Origin: Clostridiales bacterium
Lineage (GTDB): Bacteria > Bacillota > Clostridia > Oscillospirales > Oscillospiraceae
Assembly: GCA_004556755.1 (NCBI GenBank)
Contig: SFFW01000002.1
Coordinates: 1-64,000, forward strand
Reading direction: 5' to 3'
DNA length: 64,000 nt
Part shown: piece after piece, positions 57,166 to 64,000 of the stretch
How positions within the stretch are numbered: the stretch's first letter is position 1
Layout of the letters: every line of letters begins with the position of its first letter
The notes under the pieces: model-generated
What the model was told of the DNA's origin: nothing
Database searches by the model: none
What the model saw: only the letters and a program-made list of their open reading frames with translations
Position numbers and translations under genes: made by a program

Positions 57166-58266
57166 TTATGCGTTCCAGTTAACGCCGCCGATGCCGTCGA
57201 GGTCGCTGACGCAGACAAAGGTCTTGCCAATGCCGAGTGCGAGCTTGGAGCCGTCTTCAAGCGTGTAGTGGAAGGAGTCGTCAAGGGAGCTGCGGGTCCA
57301 CTTGATGGGAACGTAGTTGCCGCCGCAGCAGAAGTAGCCGGTGCCGCTGCCGACAAATTCCATAGCAACGTGACCCTTGTAGTCGCCGGTCTGAGAAAGG
57401 GGAACGTTGAGTACAATAACATTTGTGAAGGTAAGTGCGGTCCCGTTCTCATCAACGTAGGGGTGCTGGGTGTTGCCGCTCTCGTTCATACTGAGAGCGT
57501 AAAGCTTGGTGGTGGAGTCGTACTTGAAGTTGGAAGCAAATGCGCCGGTGCCGTACTTAACGGTGAAGTTGGCTGCGGGAGTGGTGCACTGGCTTGCGGC
57601 TTCGGGGCTGAAGATGAGACCGTAGGTGGTGTCATAGCCGGAAGCATGCTTGGTGTAGCCCAAACGCTCGGCGTTGGAAACGACGTTGGAGCCTTCAAGG
57701 TATGCGGTATGCTCGATGTTCTTACCGGCATTTATTCTTTCCTGGCTCCTGTGTCCGGTGTAATCGCCGTCAAGTGCGTCCATGTCGGGGATGTTGTTTT
57801 CACGGGTGTATGCAACGGTGTTCTCTCTGGTGTCCTCGCTGCGTCCCCAGTGGACATAGATGGCGTCGTAGGACTTGCAAAGGCTTGCAAAATAGGTTCT
57901 TGCGCTTCTGACATAGCCGATATCGAGACCACTGATGTCGTCGTATATCGCCATAAGTCTCGTTGCACCTTCAACCGAAACTTCGTAGATTATGGAAGCC
58001 TCGGAGAGGTTCTTCGCATAACGTGCAGCCGGGACATTGTTTATCATAACACAGTAGGGGCGCATAGTCGTGTCGTAGCTGTCAAGAGCTTCGCCGGTCA
58101 GGGGGTTTATCGGTCCGGTCACGATGTTGTCAACCTTTACGTCTTCGCCTGCGGGAGTGGTCTTGGGTTCATCGGTGCCGCCGTTGTTTGCCTCGTCCTT
58201 TGCACATGACGTGAACATTGCGCAAACAAACAGAACGGCAAGGAAGATTGAAATAAATCTTTTCAT
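57166..58266 (-). CDS. DUF3048 family lipoprotein (YerB-like)
   Basis: A 366-residue lipoprotein: signal peptide with lipobox FTSC (Cys about residue 20), then an acidic Gly/Thr/Pro linker. The mature part matches DUF3048: NPLTGE near the domain start, the RPYCVMINNVPAARYAKNLSEASIIYEVSVEG segment, then DIGYVRSARTYF and a C-terminal half with VPIKWTRSSLDDSFHYTLEDG. Function of the family (Bacillus YerB) is unknown. The ATG is preceded by a good ribosome-binding site (GAGGTG). Confidence 0.88.
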   Translation of the reverse strand: MKRFISIFLAVLFVCAMFTSCAKDEANNGGTDEPKTTPAGEDVKVDNIVTGPINPLTGEALDSYDTTMRPYCVMINNVPAARYAKNLSEASIIYEVSVEGATRLMAIYDDISGLDIGYVRSARTYFASLCKSYDAIYVHWGRSEDTRENTVAYTRENNIPDMDALDGDYTGHRSQERINAGKNIEHTAYLEGSNVVSNAERLGYTKHASGYDTTYGLIFSPEAASQCTTPAANFTVKYGTGAFASNFKYDSTTKLYALSMNESGNTQHPYVDENGTALTFTNVIVLNVPLSQTGDYKGHVAMEFVGSGTGYFCCGGNYVPIKWTRSSLDDSFHYTLEDGSKLALGIGKTFVCVSDLDGIGGVNWNA

Positions 58267-58299
58267 GTTAAATCACCTCGGATTTAGAATTGCATTGAC

Positions 58300-58328
58300 A
58301 TAATACTACTATTAGCGCATATTGTCAA
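58300..58328 (-). promoter_or_regulatory. Promoter of the DUF3048 gene
   Basis: On the - strand TTGACA (58328-58323), a 17-nt spacer, TATTAT (58305-58300). Its -35 box overlaps the -35 box of the divergent promoter. Confidence 0.65.
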
Positions 58329-58350
58329 ATTATAAAGATTGTGCTACTAT
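58322..58350 (+). promoter_or_regulatory. Promoter of the UPF0340 gene
   Basis: TTGTCA (58322-58327), a 17-nt spacer, TACTAT (58345-58350) with an extended TGC. It shares -35 bases with the divergent DUF3048 promoter. Confidence 0.6.
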
Positions 58351-58386
58351 ATATTTAATTTCAATTGACCGTTGGAGATGATTACA

Positions 58387-58932
58387 ATGTATGATGAATA
58401 CAGGCTCAAAACAGAAAATGCAGTTAGAGAGCTGCTGCAAAGATCGGGAGTAAAAAGCGGCGACCTCGTGGTTGTCGGCTGTTCGTCGAGCGAGGTTCTG
58501 GGCGAGCATATCGGAAAAGGCTCTTCGCCGGAAACGGGAAAGGTGATCGCCGAAACGATTTTGAATGTGCTGTCGGAAAACGGGGTCTTCCTTGCCGCAC
58601 AGTGCTGTGAGCATCTGAACAGAGCGCTTGTTATCGAACGTGCCGCCGCCGAAAAGTTTATGTACGACGAGGTGTGCGTCCGCCCGATGCCGAAGGCAGG
58701 CGGTTCCTTTGCTACTGCGGTTTATGACGCAATGACGGACCCCGTTGTCGTGGAACACGTCAAGGCAAAGGCGGGGCTTGACATCGGCAATACGCTTATC
58801 GGTATGCACCTGCGTGACGTTGCGGTGCCGCTGAGACTCAGTGTCAAGAAAATCGGTCAGGCGCACCTCAATGCGGCGTATACGAGACCGAAGCTGATAG
58901 GCGGCGAAAGAGCGCACTATCCCGAAAAGTAA
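58387..58932 (+). CDS. UPF0340 / TIGR01440 family protein (YwlG-like)
   Basis: A 181-residue cytosolic protein. It carries the family marks VVGCSSSEVLGEHIGKGSSPE (about residues 29-49), FLAAQCCEHLNRALV and CVRPMPKAGGSFATA, and ends with RPKLIGGERAHY. In Bacillus ywlG lies near glyA; the function is unknown. ATG 58387 has GGAG 9 nt upstream; in-frame TTG 58372 and ATG 58378 overlap or touch that site. Confidence 0.9.
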   Translation: MYDEYRLKTENAVRELLQRSGVKSGDLVVVGCSSSEVLGEHIGKGSSPETGKVIAETILNVLSENGVFLAAQCCEHLNRALVIERAAAEKFMYDEVCVRPMPKAGGSFATAVYDAMTDPVVVEHVKAKAGLDIGNTLIGMHLRDVAVPLRLSVKKIGQAHLNAAYTRPKLIGGERAHYPEK

Positions 58933-58943
58933 TAAAAATGTAT

Positions 58944-58975
58944 TGACGGCAGCTCATGTGAGCTGCCGTCATCGC
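58944..58975. terminator. Terminator between the UPF0340 gene and dapA
   Basis: A perfect 13-bp inverted repeat (58944-58956 with 58959-58971) between two convergent genes; the T tail on + is weak. Confidence 0.75.
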
Positions 58976-58976
58976 T

Positions 58977-59864
58977 TTATAAGATATCACACCTATGAAG
59001 CTCCTCTTTGAGCTTTATCAGATTTCCTTCCGACATTGAGGTCAGCGGCAGCCTTAGCTCACCGACGTCCTTACCGCACAGGTTCATTGCGGTTTTGATC
59101 GGCATCGGGTTTGTCTCGATGAAAAAGGCATGGAACAGAGCTGCGTATCTTAGGTAAAGCTCCGATGCATTCGTGAAATCACCATCAAGGCAGAGGGAGC
59201 ATACCTTAGCAAGCACGCCTGGCAGCAGGTTTGAGGCAACCGAAATTACCCCCAAAGCGCCCATTGCCATCATCGGCACCGTGTTGTCGTCATTTCCGCT
59301 CCATATATTCAGTGCATCGCCGCATCTTGCCCTTGTATTCGTAAACAACGTGATATCACCGGAGGCTTCCTTGACACCGTTTATGTTGGGGTGCTTGGAG
59401 AGCCGTTCGTATGTGTCGGCGGTAATACCTATCCCGGTGCGGCTGGGAACGTTATACAGGATCATCGGAATGTCGACCCGGTCCGCAACGTATGTAAAAT
59501 GCTCATACAGACCGCTTTGCGAGGTCTTGTTGTAGTACGGAGTGACCATCAATATACCGTCGGCGCCGAAATGCTTGGCGCTCTTTGCTTTTTTCAGAGC
59601 CGTCTCCGTATTGTTGCTGCCGACTCCGGCAATGATCTTCATGCGTCCGTTGTTGTACTTGCATGCAAAATCAATAAGCTCCTCGTGCTCGTAAGCGCTC
59701 ATCGTTGCGTTTTCACCCGTGGTGCCGCACACTACGAGCGCATTCGTTCCGTTATCGTACTGAAAGTCCATCAGTTCGCTGAAACGCTCAAAGTCGATAC
59801 CGCTCTTGCAAAACGGTGTGACGATGGCGGTGCATGAACCCTTGAAAATAGGTGTTTTAGTCAT
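58977..59864 (-). CDS. dapA: 4-hydroxy-tetrahydrodipicolinate synthase
   Basis: A 295-residue class I aldolase condensing pyruvate with aspartate semialdehyde, the entry to the diaminopimelate/lysine path and, in spore formers, dipicolinate. Catalytic Thr48-Thr49 (CGTTGEN), Tyr137 (YNVPSRTG) and Schiff-base Lys165 (GVKEASGD) are present. Length is normal. It is monocistronic here, without dapB adjacent. Confidence 0.95.
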   Translation of the reverse strand: MTKTPIFKGSCTAIVTPFCKSGIDFERFSELMDFQYDNGTNALVVCGTTGENATMSAYEHEELIDFACKYNNGRMKIIAGVGSNNTETALKKAKSAKHFGADGILMVTPYYNKTSQSGLYEHFTYVADRVDIPMILYNVPSRTGIGITADTYERLSKHPNINGVKEASGDITLFTNTRARCGDALNIWSGNDDNTVPMMAMGALGVISVASNLLPGVLAKVCSLCLDGDFTNASELYLRYAALFHAFFIETNPMPIKTAMNLCGKDVGELRLPLTSMSEGNLIKLKEELHRCDIL

Positions 59865-59936
59865 ATGCTACCTCCATAATATCAGCCTGTTTAGAAGATA
59901 TTCGGCAAGGTGGCAGCTTATGCCTGTACATAAAAC

Positions 59937-59965
59937 TTGAATTTGAGAGGGGCTTATATTATAAT
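59937..59965 (+). promoter_or_regulatory. Promoter of the spoIID-queA-tgt operon
   Basis: TTGAAT (59937-59942), a 17-nt spacer and consensus TATAAT (59960-59965), 33 nt before the gene. It looks like a vegetative sigma-A promoter, not a sporulation one. Confidence 0.55.
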
Positions 59966-59997
59966 AATGTAGCATTTTACGTCGAAAGGCAGATTTG

Positions 59998-61425
59998 ATG
60001 ATTTCAGAGATAAAGAAAAAGCTGTCGCTGCTGCTTGTGTTTGTGCTTCTTGCCGCATTGTTTCCGACTGCGGCAAATGCCGATACGCAGGCGGAGCCCG
60101 AGATACCGTATTTTGATCTTCCGTGTGCGATAACTGCAATCAAGGTTGGACTGTATTCCGGTTCTGCTGCGCTGTACGGTGTCGAGTTGGAGAATCCGAA
60201 CGGTGAGGGCTATGACATAGGGTACTACGATTTTTCCAGGCAGTTCCGCAAGATAGCGGAGACCGATCACTGTGCTGTAAGCATTGCACCCGTCTCGTCC
60301 GAGCGCTGCTATGTATTGCTTGAGAAAAACTTTGAGTCATATGCCGCAGCAGCCGCTGCTGCCTCGGACGCAGACGGCTTGCCGGTTTACAGCAACAGGC
60401 GCTTCAAGGTCGCAACCGCCGCATATGAGAGCGAAGCCGAAGCAAAGGCGGCGCTCGTGAGCGGCACAGAGCTGCTGAAAGCGGGAAACAACACCTCACT
60501 CATCACGAGCGGCGACAAAGCAATATTCCTGTTTGACAGCGCAAATATCAGCCTTGCACTCAAGCCGATTGGTGTAAACGGCGAAGGCGAGGCAAGGCTC
60601 AGAGATGACATTTACCGTGGAGGCATCGAACTGCTGCGCACCTCAAGCGGCGCTTATACGGTAATAAACTATGTCGGAATTGAGGACTATGTGAAGGGCG
60701 TTTTGCCGTATGAGGTCGGGGGAAACTGGCCCCTTGACTCCCTGAAAGCGCAGGCTGCCTGTGCAAGGACCTATGCCATCAACAATGTGAACGCCTATAT
60801 CGACGACGGTTTTGACGTCAGAGCCGACACATACAGCCAGGTGTACCACGGTGTGAGCGGTACGACCGAAAGCACGAACATTGCAGCGGACGAGACCGCC
60901 GGGAAGTTTGTGCGTTACGAAGGCGTTATTTGCAGAGTGTACTACATGTCATCGGACGGCGGAGCTACCGAAAGCGGAGCAAACGTGTTCGGTGAAAGAC
61001 GGGAATACCTCACGGGCGTTGAGGATAGCTATGAGCTTGCCGAGGATTACTATAACAAGAGCTGGTCCGAGACAAAAAGCGAAGCTGCACTTTTGTCGAG
61101 GCTCAACAGGTTCGGCTATGAGCTTAGTGACATTGAGAGCATAACCCCCGTGCTGTCGGAAAGCGGAAATGTAATTGCTATCGAATTTGCATCAAGCAGC
61201 GGAGAAACCGTGACAGTTGACAAAACTGACTGCTACATGGTTCCGGGGCTTAATAGTATAAGATTTGATGTTGAAAAGCTTGACGCTGCTTTTAAGTTTT
61301 CCGGCAGCGGATGGGGACACAACTGCGGAATGAGCCAGTGGGGAGCGTATTCTATGGCTGCAAACTTCGGCTTTGACTGCAATGCGATCATTGATTTTTA
61401 TTTTAGCGGAGCGTATATCGGATGA
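59998..61425 (+). CDS. spoIID: SpoIID/LytB domain protein
   Basis: A 475-residue exported protein: signal peptide (about 1-28, cut near ANA-DT), an N-terminal region with a SPOR-like segment (about 95-150), then the SpoIID domain. The lytic transglycosylase core shows the probable catalytic Glu239 (LPYEVGGNWPLDSLKAQA), CARTYA, and the C-terminal GSGWGHNCGMSQWGAYSMA. SpoIID thins peptidoglycan during engulfment; longer relatives like this also serve amidase control or germination. ATG 59998 has AAAGG 8 nt upstream. It overlaps queA by 4 nt. Confidence 0.88.
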   Translation: MISEIKKKLSLLLVFVLLAALFPTAANADTQAEPEIPYFDLPCAITAIKVGLYSGSAALYGVELENPNGEGYDIGYYDFSRQFRKIAETDHCAVSIAPVSSERCYVLLEKNFESYAAAAAAASDADGLPVYSNRRFKVATAAYESEAEAKAALVSGTELLKAGNNTSLITSGDKAIFLFDSANISLALKPIGVNGEGEARLRDDIYRGGIELLRTSSGAYTVINYVGIEDYVKGVLPYEVGGNWPLDSLKAQAACARTYAINNVNAYIDDGFDVRADTYSQVYHGVSGTTESTNIAADETAGKFVRYEGVICRVYYMSSDGGATESGANVFGERREYLTGVEDSYELAEDYYNKSWSETKSEAALLSRLNRFGYELSDIESITPVLSESGNVIAIEFASSSGETVTVDKTDCYMVPGLNSIRFDVEKLDAAFKFSGSGWGHNCGMSQWGAYSMAANFGFDCNAIIDFYFSGAYIG

Positions 61426-62444
61426 ATAAAACTGACTTTTACTTTGACCTGCCGCCGGAGCTTATCGCACAGACGCCGCTTGAAAAGCGTGACACTTCAA
61501 GGCTCCTGCATCTAGATAAGAAAACCGGTGAGATAAAGCACGGTCATTTTACCGACATTAAAAATTACCTGCGTCACGGAGACTGTCTCGTTTTGAACGA
61601 CTCACGAGTTCTTCCGGCGAGACTGCTCGGTTCAAGACCCAGCGGCGGCGGGATCGAGCTTGTGCTGCTTCGTGACCTCGGCGACGGCTGCTGGGAATGC
61701 CTGAGCCGCCCCGGAAGAAAGACCCGCCCCGGACAGGAGATCATCTTCGGCAACGGAGAGCTGACCGCAACGGTGCAGAGCGTGACCGAGGGCGGCAACA
61801 GGATAGTCAAGTTCCACTATGACGGGGTGTTTCTTGAGATATTGGAGCGCCTCGGGAAAATGCCGCTGCCGCCGTATATCAAGGAGGAGCTGAGCGACTC
61901 CGAGCGCTACCAGACGGTGTACTCGAAGGAGCTTGGCAGCGCAGCGGCGCCTACCGCAGGGCTGCATTTTACCAAGGAGCTTCTCAATGAGATTGAGGCG
62001 ATGGGCGTTAAGATCAGATATGTGACGCTTCACGTCGGACTCGGAACCTTCAGACCCGTCAAGGCGGAGAAGATTGAGGAGCATGAAATGCACTCGGAGT
62101 TCTGCATGGTGCCGAAGGAAACCGCCGAGACCATTATGGAGACGAAGAAGTCGGGGGGACGGATAGTTGCGGTCGGGACCACTTCGTGCAGGACACTTGA
62201 AAGCTTTACGAATGATGATGGGATCATTAAGGAAAGCTCCGGTTGGACGAATATTTTCATCTATCCCGGATACAAGTTCAAGTGCATTGATGCCTTGATA
62301 ACAAACTTCCACCTGCCGGAAAGCACGCTTATAATGCTTGTTTCGGCTCTTGCCGGCAGGGAGAATGTTCTCAGAGCGTATGACGAGGCCGTGAGAGAAA
62401 AGTACAGATTTTTCTCTTTTGGCGATGCTATGATGATCGAATGA
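61422..62444 (+). CDS. queA: S-adenosylmethionine:tRNA ribosyltransferase-isomerase
   Basis: A 340-residue enzyme that adds the epoxycyclopentane ring to preQ1-tRNA from SAM, the penultimate queuosine step. It shows FDLPPELIAQTPLEKRD, LNDSRVLPARLLG, ERYQTVYSKELGSAAAPTAGLHFT and a C-terminal HLPESTLIMLVSA, all diagnostic. Length is normal. It overlaps the spoIID-like gene by 4 nt and precedes tgt by 12 nt. Confidence 0.96.
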   Translation: MNKTDFYFDLPPELIAQTPLEKRDTSRLLHLDKKTGEIKHGHFTDIKNYLRHGDCLVLNDSRVLPARLLGSRPSGGGIELVLLRDLGDGCWECLSRPGRKTRPGQEIIFGNGELTATVQSVTEGGNRIVKFHYDGVFLEILERLGKMPLPPYIKEELSDSERYQTVYSKELGSAAAPTAGLHFTKELLNEIEAMGVKIRYVTLHVGLGTFRPVKAEKIEEHEMHSEFCMVPKETAETIMETKKSGGRIVAVGTTSCRTLESFTNDDGIIKESSGWTNIFIYPGYKFKCIDALITNFHLPESTLIMLVSALAGRENVLRAYDEAVREKYRFFSFGDAMMIE

Positions 62445-62456
62445 GGATTTGACGCT

Positions 62457-63587
62457 ATGTATAAACTTTTGAAAAAAGAGGGCAGAGCAAGACGTGGGGA
62501 GTTCCAAACTCCGCATGGGACCGTGCAGACTCCCGTTTTTATGAACGTCGGAACGCAGGGAGCGATAAAGGGCGCTTTGAGTGCCGAGGATCTTAAAAAC
62601 ATCGGCTGCCAGGTCGAGCTGTCGAACACATACCATCTGCATCTTCGTCCCGGCGACGAGCTTGTCAGGGACATGGGCGGACTGCATAAGTTTATGACTT
62701 GGGACGGGCCCATTCTCACGGACAGCGGCGGATTTCAGGTCTTCTCGCTTGCTACGCTGCGCAAGATAAAGGAGGAGGGCGTTTCCTTCAACTCGCACAT
62801 CGACGGGCGCAAGATATTCATGGGTCCCGAAGAAAGCATGAGAATACAGTCAAACCTCGGCTCCGATATTGCAATGGCGTTTGACGAGTGCATTAAAATT
62901 CCCTCTCCGAAGGAGTATGTTGAAAAATCCTGCGACAGGACGTATCGCTGGCTTGTGCGCTGCAAAGCGGCTCTTGGCGAATACAACTCACGGGACGATG
63001 CAGTAAACCCCGGTCAGATGCTGTTCGGAATAAATCAGGGTGCAACGTTTAAGGACATCAGAATTTCCCACATGAAAAAAATAGCGGAGCTTGACCTTCC
63101 GGGCTATGCCATCGGCGGACTTGCGGTGGGGGAGAGCCATGAGGAAATGTACGATACCATTGAGGCGGTCGAGGAGCATATGCCTCAGGACAAGCCGAGA
63201 TACCTTATGGGCGTCGGCACTCCGGGGAACATTATCGAGTCTGTTTACCGTGGGGTCGATTTCTTCGACTGCGTCATGCCTGCAAGAAACGGACGTCACG
63301 GACATCTCTTTACTTGGAGCGGAATTATCAACATTAAAAACGAAAAGTACGCAAGAGACGAAGCTCCCATTGATCCGATGTGCGACTGTCCCGTTTGCCG
63401 AAGATTTTCACGGGCGTATGTAAGGCACCTGTTCAAAGCAGAGGAAATGCTCGCCATGCGCTTTGCGGTTATGCACAATCTGTATTTCTACAATAAGCTC
63501 ACGGCAGAGATAAGAAAGAGCCTTGACGAGGGCAGCTTTGCGGAGTTTAGAGGGAAATACTCAAAAATTCTCGACACAAGAATATAA
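62457..63587 (+). CDS. tgt: Queuine tRNA-ribosyltransferase (TGT)
   Basis: A 376-residue enzyme that swaps G34 for preQ1 in GUN-anticodon tRNAs. LTDSGGFQVFSL (catalytic Asp region, about residues 89-100), GGLAVGES and the nucleophile region GVDFFDCVMPARNGRHG are present, as is the zinc site CDCPVCRRFSRAYVRHL. Length is normal for the bacterial type. The queA-tgt-yajC order is conserved in Clostridia. Confidence 0.96.
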   Translation: MYKLLKKEGRARRGEFQTPHGTVQTPVFMNVGTQGAIKGALSAEDLKNIGCQVELSNTYHLHLRPGDELVRDMGGLHKFMTWDGPILTDSGGFQVFSLATLRKIKEEGVSFNSHIDGRKIFMGPEESMRIQSNLGSDIAMAFDECIKIPSPKEYVEKSCDRTYRWLVRCKAALGEYNSRDDAVNPGQMLFGINQGATFKDIRISHMKKIAELDLPGYAIGGLAVGESHEEMYDTIEAVEEHMPQDKPRYLMGVGTPGNIIESVYRGVDFFDCVMPARNGRHGHLFTWSGIINIKNEKYARDEAPIDPMCDCPVCRRFSRAYVRHLFKAEEMLAMRFAVMHNLYFYNKLTAEIRKSLDEGSFAEFRGKYSKILDTRI

Positions 63588-63591
63588 ACTA

Positions 63592-63620
63592 TTGCAAAAC
63601 AGCGATATATTATGTATAAT
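63592..63620 (+). promoter_or_regulatory. Promoter of yajC
   Basis: TTGCAA (63592-63597), a 17-nt spacer and consensus TATAAT (63615-63620). Confidence 0.6.
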
Positions 63621-63651
63621 TATCATAATTCAGAAAAGGAGTTCGGATTAA

Positions 63652-63972
63652 ATGTTTGATTTTTCTCTTATGGCCAAAAGCAACCAGGGCGGCGGTCTCA
63701 CAATGATACTTCTTCTGGTCGGATTTTTCCTCATCATGTGGCTTCTGATGATCAGACCCGAAAAGAAGAGACAGAAGAAGATGGAAGAAATGCGCAACAA
63801 CGTCAGCGTTGGTGACAACATCGTTACCATCGGCGGCATAATGGGCAAGGTCGTTCACGTTACCGACGACAACGTTACCATCGAGTCCGGCGAAGACAGA
63901 GTTCGTGTTCAGTTTAAGAAAACCGCCATCAGTGTCAATGAAAGCGCCAAGCCTGAACCCCAGAAGAAATAA
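63652..63972 (+). CDS. yajC: Preprotein translocase subunit YajC
   Basis: A 106-residue protein with one membrane helix (about residues 17-35) ending in the family mark MIRPEKKRQKKMEEM, then the cytosolic GDNIVTIGGIMGKVV domain. It associates with SecDF and YidC to assist secretion. GGAG precedes the ATG. It is the last complete gene; the window stops 28 nt after it. In Clostridia the next genes are often the SCIFF peptide and its radical SAM maturase, or secD, but that cannot be seen here. Confidence 0.92.
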   Translation: MFDFSLMAKSNQGGGLTMILLLVGFFLIMWLLMIRPEKKRQKKMEEMRNNVSVGDNIVTIGGIMGKVVHVTDDNVTIESGEDRVRVQFKKTAISVNESAKPEPQKK

Positions 63973-64000
63973 AAATCGGCAGCATATAATTCCTCCGACG

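Noticed and set aside
1..64000. CRISPR arrays, integrated phage, transposase genes
   Set aside because: No spaced direct repeats, integrase, capsid or transposase motifs were seen on either strand.

Overview
The window reads as chromosomal DNA of an endospore-forming, anaerobic-type Firmicute of class Clostridia, most likely an Oscillospirales/Ruminococcaceae-like gut lineage. The evidence is the set of sporulation genes (ylbJ, yqfC, yqfD, a spoIID-like gene), Bacillus/Clostridia-type gene orders (yqfC-yqfD-phoH-ybeY-era-yqzL-recO; spoIID-queA-tgt-yajC; a walJ-like gene followed by rlmH), an HPr with both His15 and Ser46, and strong GGAGG ribosome-binding sites with several TTG starts. GC content is moderate, and ATA and AGA/AGG codons are frequent. 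The family-level assignment is inference. Most genes lie on the + strand, in compact operons with 1-14 nt overlaps. No prophage, CRISPR array or intact insertion sequence was seen; only the first ~490 bases look like accessory or eroded DNA.

Layout. 1-500: gene remnants and two terminator hairpins. 0.5-2.5 kb: a TraB/GumN lipoprotein, a small unknown gene, a Nudix hydrolase. 2.6-8.3 kb: murA, walJ-like hydrolase, rlmH, a DUF2007-like protein, phosphosugar mutase and a two-gene chromate transporter. 8.3-16.5 kb: ylbJ convergent to the yqfC-yqfD-phoH-ybeY-era-yqzL-recO-mutS2 run. 16.6-20.4 kb: HPr, then uvrC-rsmD-coaD and a coiled-coil protein. 20.9-30.5 kb: a seven-gene operon that forms a complete multistep phosphorelay (response regulator, free Hpt protein, membrane hybrid kinase) interleaved with an ICMT-like membrane methyltransferase, a GH3-family enzyme, an O-antigen-ligase-like membrane protein and a secreted SLH-anchored lipase-like protein. 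This is the best candidate for an undescribed system. 30.7-38.1 kb: uvrB-polA, a zincin/pseudo-phosphatase fusion, rimI, tsaD, radC. 38.1-38.6 kb: an AT-rich gap and tRNA-Thr(CGT). 38.6-44.8 kb: a GH2 glycosidase under a probable cre box, a glycerol-1-phosphate dehydrogenase/HAD-IIA pair (like Bacillus araM/araL), gluQRS and a TetR regulator. 44.8-52.5 kb: ybaK, uvrA, a small membrane protein, recD2, comF-like, mreB. 52.5-59.9 kb: an alpha/beta hydrolase, glpK plus DUF1015, yebC, a DUF3048 lipoprotein, a UPF0340 protein, dapA. 60-64 kb: spoIID-like, queA, tgt, yajC.

Themes. DNA repair is dense (uvrA, uvrB and uvrC at three separate loci, polA, mutS2, recO, radC, recD2). tRNA and ribosome modification is also well represented (rlmH, rsmD, ybeY, era, tsaD, rimI, gluQRS, queA, tgt). 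All functional calls come from reading motifs and gene order; no database search was possible.
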